Shown here piece by piece: positions 34,573 through 47,322 of a stretch of 64,000 nt of DNA. The position numbers and the translations under genes are program-made. Source of the DNA: Rhizopus sp. PT2906 (Eukaryota; Mucoromycota; Mucoromycetes; Mucorales; Rhizopodaceae); contig JAMYHX010000156.1 in the NCBI GenBank assembly GCA_025529335.1, positions 18,974-82,973 on the forward strand, in the 5' to 3' direction. Numbering within the stretch: the stretch's first letter is position 1; each line of letters begins with the position of its first letter. The notes beneath the pieces were generated by a model that made no database searches, was not told the DNA's origin, and saw nothing but the letters and a program-made list of their open reading frames with translations.

Positions 34573-36178
34573 ATGGATTTACTTAACAAAGGAGTCGAAA
34601 TGATTAGACGAAGAAGATCAACATTAAAGTCTCACAAAAGAAGTTCAAGTCAAGAATCAACTATTTCAAATGCACCTAGTATATCCAATAGCATAACCAG
34701 TGATGATGGCAGCTGTTATTCAGCCAATACACCAGGACAATCTCCTGGTAGAAATTCATCCTCTTCTATTCATATTCCTTCTTCAATTACCATCACACCC
34801 ATTCACAACAACAATGACAATCATAAATCAGGTAATTAAATGTCATTTATTTCCATATCGAGTAATACTGACTTTATCACCAGAATCCATATCTATACAG
34901 CAAAAAGAACCTAGTAAAAAGTATGATTCGATCAATGCTATTCCTGACTATCTATCATCATCTCCCACACGTGCATCACCGTTATCTCCTTTACCAAGAA
35001 AACTAGATCAGCAACCGGCAGACGGCTATTTTAGTTTATCAACCAATGATTCATTAGATACGAAACAAACGCACCCATGTCCACAATCAAACTCCGTTCA
35101 AAATCAACCTATACCCCGTTCTCCAATGAAAACGCATTTTTCTCCTCGCCCGGTTCATGTCACTCGTGTCAGCACCCACGCCATCCCTCGCGCTAAAAGT
35201 GCGGCAAATAAACAACAGCAACAGCGACGTCGGCTGCACCGCAAGCTTCAATTGGATGACTTCATACTCAAACGAACTGTTGGTACTGGTTCTTTTGGTC
35301 GTGTGCATTTGGCTCAGAGCAAGGTCAATGGCAAACACTATGCGATCAAGGCTCTTGATAAATATGACGTTGTCCGATTAAAACAAGTAGAACATATCAA
35401 TAACGAACCTACCATCCTTAGAGAAGTTGCACATCCCTTTGTAGTCACTCTCTGGGACGCCTTTCAAGATGATACACATCTATTCATGGTGATGGACTAT
35501 GTTCCCGGTGGTGAATTATTTAGCATCTTACGAAAGCAAAAGAAATTTGATGAACAAGCTGCGAAATTCTATGCTGCAGAGGTCGTACTGGCGTTAGCCT
35601 ATCTGCATGAAAAGGATATTGTCTATCGAGACTTGAAACCCGAAAACATCCTGGTAGATGATCGTGGTCATGTCAAGCTAACTGATTTTGGATTTGCTAA
35701 ACGTATTGAAGATACCACTTGGACTGTCTGCGGCACACCCGACTATTTGGCCCCTGAGATCATCATATCCAAAGGCTACACAAAGGCAGTCGACTGGTGG
35801 GGCTTGGGTGTTCTCATATTCGAAATGGTCACTGGAAAGGCGCCTTTTATTGACAAGAATCCTGTGAACTTGTATCAAAAAATCTTGGAATGTCGAGTGG
35901 AGTGGCCAGAGGACATGAGCCCTGAACTCAAGGATTTACTACAAAACTTGCTTACATCTGATCTCGAAGTACGATTCACAAGCAAAGAGATCAAGAAGCA
36001 CGCCTGGTTTGATAGTATTGATTTTGAACAAGTCTTGAAACGTAAAGTGAAGCCGCCGTATGTGCCCAAGGTCAAAGACGATGGTGACACGACATGTTTC
36101 GCAAAATATAAAGAACCAACTAATCTATATGGCATTGTCCGTAAAGATCCCTTTAGATCAAAATTTCCTGCATTTTAA
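34573..36178 (+). CDS. cAMP-dependent protein kinase catalytic subunit
   Basis: Two exons (34573-34831, 34884-36178), 517 residues. A disordered N-terminal extension of about 210 residues, rich in Ser, Pro and basic residues, precedes the AGC kinase domain: Gly loop GTGSFGRV (about 220-227), Lys in YAIKALDK (about 242), YRDLKPEN, DFGFAKRI and the activation loop WTVCGTPDYLAPE. The C-terminal tail ends with FPAF, the truncated hydrophobic motif of PKA, and has the NLYGIVRKDPF segment. It phosphorylates targets after cAMP releases the regulatory subunit. The extended N-terminus is common in fungal PKA. Strong match to the family. Confidence 0.95.
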
Positions 36179-37674
36179 TATTCACGTATATCCTCCATTG
36201 TTTCTTTTATCGTCTGTCGCATATTCTCTCATATTTAATAAAGTTCTTTCATCTATGGCAAAAACCAAGCAAGGTTTATAAGAGCCATTTTTAGTTAAAT
36301 TATCTTTTTTTGAAATTGCATCATTCCTAATGCGTCTCTCTCTCTCTTTATCCTGGAATTGAATATCACATGTAATAAATCATGGTGTCATTCAGTTCAA
36401 TGCCATCATAAAACTAACTGTAAATATGATATCACCCCTCAAGGGTTTGTTTGCTAAAAGAAGACAAAAAAGGGCTTATCAAGAGGTTACAAGGTTAAAT
36501 TAGATAAAACACTATTTTCGTCACACTCAAAAGTAGCTAAATTCTTTTTTTTTGTATGACTTTTATTATGTGGAGCAAAGAAGCGCGGGGAATATGTTTG
36601 ATCTCAAATGAACGCAACCATCTTACAAAGATTAGTTCGTATAAGGCAAAGTCTCTTCTTGCTAGCTTTAAATCGGACACGATTTTTTTTTGACACAAAA
36701 TGTAATCGGTGTATCACCTCGTAAAGAGTTTAAACAAGCATAACCCCCCATGATCGGTAAAACTAATGATGAAAAGCTTACTAAGAAGCTTTATACTTAA
36801 TTTTTAGATAAGATCATGTGTGTATATGTGAAGTAGTAAACAAGAGGGGGAGTAGTAAGACTTAGTCTAATACACACAGACCTTATACAGTAAAGTGCAC
36901 TGCGGAGCTTATTGATACCAAAAGCTCTATACCTCTTTTTATGAGCGTGTGTATTTGTGCAAGGCGTAGTGTTTAGCATGTGTCAGGTAGGAAAAAGGAC
37001 GGAGTCAAGTGCGGCTCTTAAAGATGTCCCAAGAGAAAGAGAGATGGGATTATTTGCTTGACTAATCGGTCACTCGACAGGCTAGAGTTTAACAAGATTA
37101 GCCTTAAAAAAACCACTTTTTTCTCTTTTCCATTTTGAAACAGATCTTCCCTGCGATCCTTCTTAAATAACCCTTAGTTTGTAAACTCACGACTTGAAGA
37201 GCCGTTAGTAAGGATGCTGCTGTAGTCTGATAATTCTTGTTTCTCAAGTCAACTGTAGAAATCTACATATGCACCTTGTTACAGTTTGATATGTCGTGAT
37301 ACGAGTCTAGTGAGCTTGTTATGCGCCATAGCATCATGCATAAATATGGGAAAACTATCAACAATTGGATTCTCAAAAGTCCAAGAATGCATCTTGTAAA
37401 CAGATATTTCTCCTAATGCAATCTTTGAAGGTTAAGTTTTTCGTAAAAAGGACATACTTAATGTCACCAAGGAACCTGTTTTTAGTAATGTATCTCTATT
37501 AGATAATAAGTAGCCTGATTTTTTTTCATTGCATCTCATACCAATGTATTGAAGATAAGTTAGGTAATTACTTATTACTGTATAAAAGATGTAAGGGGCT
37601 TTCTTTATTTCTTTGGAAAATTAAATGCTCTAACTGAGAGTTCATAAAAAAAATGCCAAAAAAGGATAAAGAAC

Positions 37675-37926
37675 CTAAATAGTAAATAAGAAGTACTTTG
37701 GAAGATTATGGATAAAGCCTTTAATGTTCTTTTGTATGTTAATGATCGAACTGTTCTCCAGTTCTTCCAAAATTTCATCTGGAAGGTTTGTAGGGTCATC
37801 ACTTGATCTGTTAATGATGTGCTCAGCTTGTTCTCTTGTAAACAATTGCTCTGACTGATCATTAAACATATTACTAGCAAGATGCACGGCACGAAAAAGA
37901 TGAAGAAAACAGTAGTAAGCAACCAT
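37675..37926 (-). CDS. small hypothetical protein
   Basis: An 83-codon frame beginning with ATG. The central part (FTREQAEHIINRSSDDPTNLPDEILEELENSS) has the look of an amphipathic, charged helical protein, which chance open frames in this AT-rich DNA seldom show. I recognise no family. It may be a small gene or an exon of a decayed one. Confidence 0.25.
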   Translation of the reverse strand: MVAYYCFLHLFRAVHLASNMFNDQSEQLFTREQAEHIINRSSDDPTNLPDEILEELENSSIINIQKNIKGFIHNLPKYFLFTI

Positions 37927-38429
37927 TTTTATTATGTATTATCTGAAAATAAAGCATGATGTGAAAGAACTTTTACCACCTAATCCGAACCTGAAAGTGT
38001 GCCTTCCAATCATCAAATGAATATACGTTGAGACATTTTTTTACAGCTAAAATGTGTAGGACCTGTTCAAGATTTAGAGTGAGGTAAATGGACCTGCCCA
38101 ACACTATATACACCAGAAAATAGGTTAATGCTACAGATGATACCTCGTCGTGGTGCTATCTATGTTGTAACTATACAACTTCACACTATCAAAGTCTCTC
38201 TAGCCAACCTAACGCTTTCCAATGGGAATAATATTTGATGTAATTACGCGTGTGTTCATGCATCTTTGTTGATCAACTGACGACATAATACATAATAAAT
38301 AGCAACATTGCTTTTTTATCTCTTTTTCTTCTTTAAAAGAAAAACAAACCAAGATGGCCACTTTATAAATCTGTATTCCTGAGTAAGTTTAACGTAATAA
38401 TACACATTGAAAAGTTTTGTTGACGGCAT

Positions 38430-38882
38430 CACATGTAGTAAGCAATTCAAACTGATATATGCTTCAATTGTTCTCCTCCACCGCCAGGGGATTTGTCATC
38501 TTTGTTTGCTATATCTCCGTATGGCAAACTTCTCTGTCAACGAAAATACACTATGCTATCGAATGAATTATGCAATCTTGCAAATCATGATTGGCGATTT
38601 CATCCACAGGCCAAGTATTACGTTGCACGGCTTTTTGCTGAGGCCATCCTGTTTCGTACTGATAACCATCAAGCCATCATTATCAATACAATTGAAGCGT
38701 ATGGACGCGGAAAAACTGTAGATATTTATAAAGAAATCTTTGGTATGTGGAAAGGCACTGCAGTTGAAACATCCCTGCCTCCAGCATTCAGCATCAGGTA
38801 CCAGATGTATGGCCAACGACTCTCAACACTAGTGACGGAAAGAAGCTTCTCATCGGAACACAATCATGTAACCTGCTTGTAA
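38430..38882 (+). pseudogene. possible decayed coding segment, unknown
   Basis: The frame from 38493 reads FAISPYGKLLCQRKYTMLSN, then KYYVARLFAEAILFRTDNHQ and IEAYGRGKTVDIYKEIFGMW, which is protein-like over about 110 residues. No start context or intron signals give a complete gene and I recognise no family. It may be a remnant of a repeated or mobile gene. Confidence 0.25.
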
Positions 38883-40105
38883 CGTCATCCTTGCGACTGG
38901 ATAAGGTTGATGATCCTTGTGTTGGGGCAACAACGGTGAATTTCGACCTACAAAACAATTCGTATCCTCTTGCATGCGGAAAGCGTCACTAAAAGCCTTG
39001 CATTAGAGAATGAACCAGCCACAAAGTGTATCTACAAGCATAGCCATTTTGTTGTACTCCTCCTTGACAAACGCAAATAAAAGTGTCCAAAAGAAATTAG
39101 ACTGAAGATAAGCTTATGTTAATATTGTTATGTAATGGTTTATAAGACACAAGACAAAGACAAAAGAAGTACTCTTTGAGACTAATCTTTATTCTGAGAT
39201 AAAGACAGAAGGAATACAGTGTTTTTAAAAATTAATGTCGCGCCAAGATGTCGCATTCCTGTATATTTTGTATTGTAAAAATTCAATTTTTGCGACATTA
39301 CTTTCTGGAAATACTGTATGCAATTAAATAAAGGATCTACTATTTATAGTTGCTATCAAATGGCCGATAAGCCACTATTCTAAGCGTGGATTATAATTAC
39401 TGAGGATATAATTAACTAACGGTTCCTGAGTTCATAAAGAAAACTTTTAACTCGTTCCGGACACTGACCTTATTGTTCATTCCATGATTCGGGTTATGAC
39501 ACTGCTTTTATAATAAGAAGGATTATCTTTTAAAGAAGTAATGGTTACATTCAAAGGAGATATTCAATTTAATTTGACTTGCCACTAAAAGTGTGTACAC
39601 GTAATCTTATAATGTATGAATTCACACTATTCATACTGATTACAGCTGTTTATCTCAATGTCAGTCATAAGCAGACATTGTTCTACGACAAAAATAGCCC
39701 TTTCATTCTTTCTTCTAATTAATATACACCGCATGTAGTGTTTGCAGCGTATTTCTTGATTTAAAATGTGAGCCCATAAGCATAGATTAATTATTATCTT
39801 TAACGATCAACGTCGTATCCACCGTCTTCTTCTGAGCCTGATCAAGATGTGCGCATTCTCTGTTGATCCAATTTGCTCAATGTCAATATGTCATGCAACA
39901 ATGCATCAACAAATCTATTCGATATTTTTCTTGGAGCAAATGCGATCCTTGGTCTTGTTTTAGCATACTATGTATGAGGATACTATAGAGATATTCGATC
40001 TAACATGATGTATAGAGATTTTATAGAAGCTGTAGAGGTACTGTATTTTTATTAATTATTGACATTAATTTTATAAAATGTTGTCATAAAATAAAAAAAT
40101 TATTT

Positions 40106-40704
40106 GCGTAAAAAGACGACAAAGAAAAATATGTTTGAATAAAACGACATCATGTCAAAAGAGAGAGAGAGAGAGAGATGATGATTATATGTAGAAAAAG
40201 AGAGAAAAAGTATGTTAGTATTAGAGCACATATCCTAATATTAGTTTTACTTACCGCCAAGGTGCATTCTGGGGAGGGTAGCGATAACTACCCAGGATTG
40301 TTTAAACAAAAAAAAAATGGAACGGAGGACAGAGAGAACCCAGAGCACAAGAAGAGGCAATTGGGAGAACGTTCCAGATATACACGCCAGAGAGCAAAGA
40401 AATCGTATCAAACGAGAGCAATCTGCCTCGTAACCATTCAAGAATATGCATTGCCAGATATGACTACATGTTCTTCTGATTTCATGGAAAGACCGAATAA
40501 AGAATTTAAACTTTTACAAAGAGACTAAAGAGGGCTATTTCTAATATTAAGTTAATTTCAACTCCAAGACAGCCCACCTGTTAATATTACGAAAATATTC
40601 TTGGCGACGACGAATTTACATTTCATGCAACATGAATTTTGTCCTCACCATGGGTGTATTTATTTTCGATCATAGGCGAATTTACTTTCCGGAAAGAGTG
40701 TATA
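40106..40704 (+). repeat. dispersed repeat, copy B
   Basis: Plus-strand copy of the element described at 13935-14206 (minus strand). The first block, 40106-40157, and the second, about 40588-40704, align with about 85-90% identity. The 430 bp between them replaces about 100 bp in copy A. The open reading frame that runs through the second block of copy A is broken here by a one-base difference (CACCATGGG versus CACCATTGGG). Confidence 0.7.
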
Positions 40705-41310
40705 CCTTCTTGTTAACCTCATTTTCTCTCGTTTGCATCCTTTCAATGTTGGGAGTTGACACTCTATCACACTCGCCGCATGTTGATGGGAAAATGGGGA
40801 AGAGATTGGTGATATAATAGTATTATACGTGTTCTTTTTTTTCATAATAATCTTATCCTCAGCGCCTTGGTCTATAAGAGAGTAAAATTCACACAAACAT
40901 AATGCCAAAAGGTAGAAAATGAGCTAGTATTTGGTGTTTTGTATTGTGGGTTTCATGTAGCAAGAAGGAAGGCGGATAAATCAACGCCTTGGTTGATAAA
41001 TATTTAGCCATCAATTTGAATAGGAGTTTTCTTATAGATGAGAAAGAGAATAAAGAAAAGAGAACGTGCAAAGAATGAAATGTGGAGCCCCAAAGAGTAC
41101 CAAAATGAGTAAAGTACGCTTTTTCTGATATTGAATCTGTTTGTACAATGTTTAACTTTTTACATGAAGGTTTTTATTTTTACATACATCAAAAACGTGC
41201 AAGAGATTAACAATGATTAGAAAAAAAAGAAAGGGCGACTAAAAATACAAATGAATTATAATAAAGTGTAAAGATATGTAAAAATAATAGTAAAATGAGT
41301 ATGATATCCT

Positions 41311-42881
41311 TTATGCTTTGGGAGTCTTCTTGAGAGCTTCTTGGATGTTGATGCCATACCAACCATATTGACGGCCAAGTTCATCAATGGTCTTTTGCTT
41401 GGTTTCAATAATAAAGATAAAGATGAAAACAAAAGCAACCAGGGAAAGACCGGCAAAGATCAAGAAAGCATAAGGACCACATGCACTAAGTAAGGTGGGG
41501 AAGATGAGACCGATGATGAAGTTACAGAGCCAGTTAATGGCCAAACAGGCACCAGAAGCAGCACCAACGGCGTAGGTAGGGAAAGATTCGGCAAGGATGA
41601 CGAAAGGAACCATACCGAAACCGATAGCGAAGAAGGCGACGTAAAGCATGATACAGACGACTTGAAGAGGAGCAACGTTGTACTTCATACCAATAGTCAT
41701 CACAACTTGCCAGATACACATACCAGCAGTAGAAATAAGCAAAAGTGTCTTACGACCCAAGCGATCAATAAGGGCAAGACCAACAAAGGTGATAGCAACG
41801 TTCAAAGCACCAACACCAATAGTGACATACTTGGCATTGTCACCGAAGGAAGCTTCAAAGATAGTAGTAGAGTAGTACATGATGGCGTTGATACCAGTCA
41901 ATTGAGAAAGAGCATGAACAACAAAGATCTTGATAGCGAGCAAGGCCAAGACGGGAATAGAGGCAATTTGGATTATATTGAGTTGAGCTTCAGATTCAAA
42001 GGCGGCGTCCTTGGCAACGGAGTCATCGAAACCGGCGGCAGAGTCCTTGTCAGATTCAGGAGCAGGCTTGATTTCTTCACCCTTCTTAGTAAGACCGAGA
42101 AGCATATCAGTGAATTCAGCTTCGATATCACCGTTACGAAGTCTCAAGAACTCGACACGAGCTTCATCAATTCTGTTTTCACCAATTAACCAACGAGGAG
42201 ATCTAGCACAGAAGGGAAGAAGGACCATTTGGATGATGGCGGGAACAACAGTAATCATGACAGCAATACGCCATCCGACAGCAGAGTTCAAACCAAGGGT
42301 GATAATTTCAATAAGCAGAATACCGAGAGTAGTGAAAAGTTGAAGAATGGCGGTAAGAGCACCACGGTACTTTGGAGGGGAGATTTCAGAGACATAGATA
42401 CCAACAACGCAGGTCATGAAACCAGAAGCAATACCAACAAAGATACGGCCGATAGCAAATTGAGCAGAGGTAGTGGCAGTAGAAAGTAAGATAGCACCAA
42501 TGAAGAAAGAAGTGTTCATGATAAGCATGGAATCACGACGACCAAATCTCTTGGCCATGTAACTGTTAGCCATAGCACCGATGAGACCACCGACGGCAAA
42601 CATACCAGTGGCAACACCCCTAATGATAAAGAGTAAGTACAAGATAAATTGAATATATGATGGTATATTTACCAAATCCAATCACTCATTGGAAGACACT
42701 GAGGCAAAGGGGAGTTTGGATAGTAAGTGACTACACCAGGTGCTACACCAGGACAGTTTCTAACAGCACCTCCGGGAATATTCAATGAAGAAGTGTTGAA
42801 ACCAGAGTTGAAAGCACCCAATGACGCGATCATTGCGCAAAAGACCACAAAGGGCCTCAGAGAAGCGTTCCTTGAATCCAT
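41311..42881 (-). CDS. sugar porter family MFS transporter
   Basis: Two exons (42881-42673, 42619-41311), 505 residues with about twelve membrane segments. Family motifs: GLIGAMANSYMAKRFGRRDS between segments 2 and 3, SEISPPKYRGAL, SPRWLIGENRIDEA before the central loop, LSQLTGINAIMYYSTTIF (sugar-binding Q-x-x-G-x-N-x-x-x-Y-Y), IDRLGRKTLLL, and ETKQKTIDELG after the last segment. The first loop has Cys and Pro residues, as in GLUT-like carriers. It probably carries hexoses across the plasma membrane; the exact sugar cannot be read from the sequence. A strong GC-rich codon bias compared with the flanks suggests good expression. Confidence 0.92.
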
Positions 42882-45409
42882 ATTAAAGATTAAAAAAGAT
42901 ATTAAAAAAGATCAAATAATGACTGGAGAAAACGGGGATCAGTTGAACTCGCTGCCATTTTTATATGTTTTCACAAAAAAAAACCAATGTCCAACCATAT
43001 TATTCCGAGTTATTCAGCAGTCGATCTGAGCTTCAATCCGTGTTCCTGTAACCTCTCTTGCCTTTCCATAGCAACGAATTACACAAACTTACACTTCTTC
43101 ATTGTAAATATGCTCATTGTACATTCGCATAAACAAAACATTTTTCAATGTCATTCATTGTCCTTTTTTTCCACTATTACTTCTTCTTGGCAAAGTACAA
43201 TAAAATCAATCACCGCAAACAAAACAAACTGCTGCACCTCTCCTCACCAATGAAAAGTAGGTAACCAAAATCTCATGATTTCCTTTTTGAGAGACAACCC
43301 TTTTTTATGAATAGTGGTCATACTTTTTTTTTCCTTCTCGAAAATCGATCCCTGCTACGAGATTTTCGGATGTGTATCGCCGTTAGAACAATGAATTGGA
43401 TTATAGAGTATTGAATATATTGGGTTACAATATTTGGTTCAAATGTTCATATGAGAATAATACAAATGCATAGAACTCTGCACTCTGTGCATCATTTGAA
43501 AAAAGAAAAAACTTGTCTGGATTGTGTAACTGGAGTATAAATACCAATATATTAATCTGGGGCGGGAAAATCACGAATAAACAAGTAAAAATGCTGGAAG
43601 GGATCGGTTGACAGCTCCCGAAGATGTCCGACCTAGACAACGTGGTTCACGAGTTGCAAGTTACAGAAAGGTAACATTCAAGTAGAGTAATAAAATAGTC
43701 TAATATTCAAGTAAACCAACAGGGAACAATAATACTCAATAAAAATTGTTTTTACTGGGGTTTGATGACAACGCGTGTGGTATTACGTAAAACTCGACAA
43801 AGGGTAATTTCTATTTCCAGTTGAAAAAAGAAGTCCCTGAAAAATTTTTCTTATTGGGTCGGCTTTAACCGTTTTCCCCAAGGGCGAACAGGCTATCATT
43901 CGGTGTTTTTTTTTACTACTTGATGAGAAAGTAATATAGGACATAGCCTTTACAAGCGAATCAAATAACATCCTTATCTGCTATTCAAAAAAAAGATGTA
44001 CACAGTGGGACCACTTTAGAGCTGAATTGTGAGCGTTTCAGATCGGTCTTTAATTGGAATATTCTTCTTTTGAACATTCTGTCCTAGGGTAGAGCAATAA
44101 TCACCAGACAGCCAAAGGATTAAATAAGGTTGGAGTCCTATACCCATCCAATCATCTTTATGTTATCCAAAAGAGTTCCCGACTTTACTCTTTATCCTCA
44201 AGTGGCTGGGCCTATTCTTCTTCCGAGGAAGAATGGTTATTGCTACGCAAAAAAAGTATCATGTACAAAAAGAAAACTTTAGAGAAAGTTTGTTACCATG
44301 GGAAAAAGAGGGATGCAAAGGATAAATATAAAGTTTATTTTATTTATTTGGACTCGCATAAAACAATGAGGTTTGCCTGGTGTAACTGATAGCGGATATT
44401 ATTTTATAAACTAAACCAGCAATAACAGCAAATGATAGACGACGCTATAGCTTTTAGCGCCATTGATGGTTGATCTGTGCGCAAGTAGACTAAAAGTGAA
44501 CTAAAAAAGCTTAATTTGGTCTTAAGCCGATATAAGCTTTACTTTCTGACGATTCCCCTTCTTTCACGCCTTATACAGTTTTTGCCCGATTTTTTCCAAG
44601 GTAGAAATCACAAAACATTCCCTTCATGTGTTCCGCTCCTTTTTTTCTGTAAGCAGAAAAAAAAAGAAAGACTAGGCCATAGTAGAGTTCTTTTTCCTTG
44701 ATTCGCCCAGCCACGTATTTTTCATTCAGACATTGATTCAATGTAAGAATGCCCAGCTGTGCTCTTTTATTATTCTTTGTCTCCAATGAAGAATAGTGAA
44801 AGCATGTTTAGAACACAAAACTTTAAACTGGCTAAATTGTTTATTGCATGGTATATCAAAGATTGTCTCTATGCATTGTATCTGCTGCAGCTGTAGTTTA
44901 CATGTGCTGAATGTAGTTAAGATTAGTCATCATTCACCAAACTCTCACACTTGCGACTTCCAAGTATAAATCAAGATAAACCACATTGCAACCGGTAAGG
45001 TCATTGCCTTATATCAAGCATCCGTCTTCCCCCAAATATCATTTTAAAAGACTGGAAGGAATGATGGAGGTTGTATGAATCTTTTTTCTTTCCTTTTTCT
45101 TATGTACTCTAGCAACCATAAAGGAACTTTTCTTTACTTGGAGGATAATGAATAAATACTGTTTTCTAAACCGCTATTGATACTGGATCTATTCACAATT
45201 GGAACAAAAAAAAAAGCTTAATTTGAACATTGCAAAAACAGGCTTTCTCTATGCTCGACTCTGTTTTTACAAGATTCTTTTTTTCTTGGCTTATCTATCG
45301 AGATGCTCTTTCTATTGCATTGTTTATTGAAAATTGGCTACATATATGTATGATGTTACTTGTCTAAATAAATTCAGCAAGTATGGGTATAATGTGCTTT
45401 AAACTAGCT
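42882..45409. other. intergenic, nothing firm
   Basis: About 2.5 kb without a supported gene. A lone exon-like segment at 43624-43670 on the plus strand (MSDLDNVVHELQVTE followed by GTAACA) has a good ATG context, but no second exon can be joined. No structural RNA was recognised. Confidence 0.45.
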
Positions 45410-45830
45410 TTAATCCGTGTCTTGGTAGACGATGTCTACTTGCTCTGTGATTCTATTTTGATAATAATCTGTTTGAAGCTCTTGTAGTACTTGTTGTTGT
45501 AAAGTTTGATAAATGCCCGACCTAAACGCCTTTGTTATTACCTTTACTTTTCATATAAATATCATACCTTTCCAGTTCCTTTGTGATCTTTTCATAAATC
45601 GATGTAGAGTTTAGTAATGAAGGATCTTTGGAAATCATGTCTGCCATAAATGCGTTTAACTTGCTAGTAAATTCTTTTCCTTGCTCCTAATGTATTGCTT
45701 TAATAAATGAATAATAATCAACATAAACCACTATACATACTCCATGCTGAAAGCCGGATAATAATCTCTTTCTCAAGTCATCAAAAGTGCCATTACGCTT
45801 CAATTGTAAAACAATATCTTCGGGTGTCAT
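45410..45830 (-). CDS. SHG1/BOD1-domain small protein
   Basis: Three exons (45830-45741, 45686-45568, 45521-45410), 106 residues. The start MTPEDIVLQLKRNGTFDDLRKRLLSGF and later KEFTSKLNAFMADMISKDP match the BOD1/SHG1 pattern (P-E-x-[IL]-V-x-x-[LF]-K-x-x-G-x-F-D-x-[LI]-R-[KR]). Shg1 is a subunit of the Set1/COMPASS histone H3K4 methyltransferase in yeast, and BOD1 relatives regulate PP2A-B56 at mitosis. Every junction is in phase, and the three fragments are too short for simple open-frame calling, which would miss the gene. Which of the two roles applies is not known. Confidence 0.75.
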
Positions 45831-46120
45831 TTTAAAGAAAAAAGAGAGAAAAATAGTATTTCTTAATTAGGAAATCTTTTCAAACATCTCTAAAGTCCAC
45901 TTTTGGACAGTTTTCTAAGGATTCGATTGATCAAGCCTACCCAATATGCATATAAAGACCAAACCTTGAAAATGACTGTTTGTTTATAAACATGTCTGCA
46001 GGATTTTACTCTAAGATTAGACAATGTTTGTATTTTTCTAGACAGATCAAAGTTATTTTTTATGAAAATAAAATTGAGACACTGAATCAAAGAAAGTCGA
46101 TAATTTATCTGCATCAGGGT

Positions 46121-47154
46121 TTACTCTACCAATAGACACTCCTTAGACAAAGCTGCCATCATTGGGAGGCATAGAGCGGATTTTTTTGATGTGGATGGTG
46201 CATAATCTTCAGAGACCGTTCTCTTGAGAGCTGATGTAGCAAACCTTGATGGCCGACCGAGTGCTTGACGGTGCTGATCCATTATATGACGAAAATTCAG
46301 CACGGCAGTCAAACCTCTGTTCCAGAGTCGAAGGAAGGGCTACAAGCATTGGCGATTTGTGCATCTAATAAATAGGTCATTAAAAACGGGAGTTTTTCAT
46401 AGCAAATTTACCGTAACAGCCCGTGGCATTTGACCACTGGATTTTTTGCACGTCTGAAAGGTCTAGGGCTTTGTATCTTTAAAAAGGTTTCTAATTGACC
46501 ATTTTTGCAAATGGGGCAAATTGATAAAGTTTTGAACTCGTCAATCAAGTAGACTTGCAATCCTTCTTTCTTCAACATTCGGCGCATACCTTCGCCACGA
46601 ATAGATTCATGGAACTTTGTGTATTTTGTCCTCCCCCCCAATTACCCATGACTAGAATTGAATCTTCACCAAAGTTTGCTTTCAAAGTTTTACCAAGTCG
46701 ACTGTCAGATTGTTTTCTGTTGATAATAGATGATAATTTCATTTTCATGAAGGGAAGAAGGTTACCAGGAAAACAAAGCAGAGATAAGAAAAGGACGAGG
46801 AGGGTGGGAACAACCAAGATCACTTTCGTGTAATGTGTTCAACACTTTATATATTCATGTTTACATAACAGTATTCTGCCTTGTACATCTGAATCAGTTC
46901 TCTGAATTCTATTGTTTTTGGCGATTTGACCTTCCCTTCTCTGGACTGTTTTACTAATGCCGTAAATACTTATAAAAATCTTTGTTAGCAAACTTTTCAA
47001 TATCGAATGATACACTTTTCTTTAGTTCTTTAATGAAAATGAATTTCGTCAGCGCAAAAGTATGCGTGATAAGCGTATGGGTGATATGAACAAGCTTCTT
47101 TAACCTTGATATACTCAGGTTTCGATTGAAGGCTTGACACCGAGCTTTTGATTG
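46121..47154 (-). pseudogene. broken Fanzor (eukaryotic TnpB-like) nuclease gene
   Basis: Three blocks on the minus strand. 47154-46957 codes a 66-residue N-terminal part (AFNRNLSISRLKKLVHITHT, then THTFALTKF) resembling the T-H-x-[FL] helix region of fungal Fanzor proteins. 46770-46412 codes LVMGNWGG, then FRRMLK-like MRRMLKKEG, VYLIDEFKT (RuvC-II Glu), CPICKN and PRPFRRAKNPVVKCHGLLR. After a GT-AG intron (46411-46365) comes CTNRQC, LWNRGLTAVLNFRHIM (RuvC-III context) and a stop at 46121. Defects: about 190 bp replace the RuvC-I region; a frame change in a G7 run near 46637; TAG at 46342-46340; and Gly where the RuvC-III catalytic Asp (WNRD) is expected. It cannot be an active nuclease. Confidence 0.8.
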
Positions 47155-47322
47155 CTATTACTTTTAACAGATTCAGTTTATATTGCTGTTTAAATATATA
47201 GTTGATTTATGAGAGGAAATGTTTACAGAAGAGTAAAGAAATAATTGATCACATTTTCAACCAACATTTATAGGTTTACATATCCCTTTGGAACCAATGA
47301 AGTGTTCTTTCAGCTATTAGTG

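Larger units (their letters stand above)
36179..41310. other. gene-poor region with small remnants and repeat copy B
   Basis: About 5 kb without a confident gene. It holds a small open frame at 37675-37926 on the minus strand, a possible decayed coding segment near 38430-38880 on the plus strand, and copy B of a dispersed repeat at 40106-40704. A (GA)n run lies at about 40162-40178. I recognise no transposase or reverse transcriptase. Confidence 0.5.

Noticed and set aside
41662..42189. 175-codon plus-strand frame opposite the sugar transporter
   Set aside because: It is the antisense shadow of a well-matched MFS gene with high-GC codon use; it has no family features.
43624..43670. First exon of a gene (MSDLDNVVHELQVTE)
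   Set aside because: No second exon could be joined; the sequence after the next AG meets stops.
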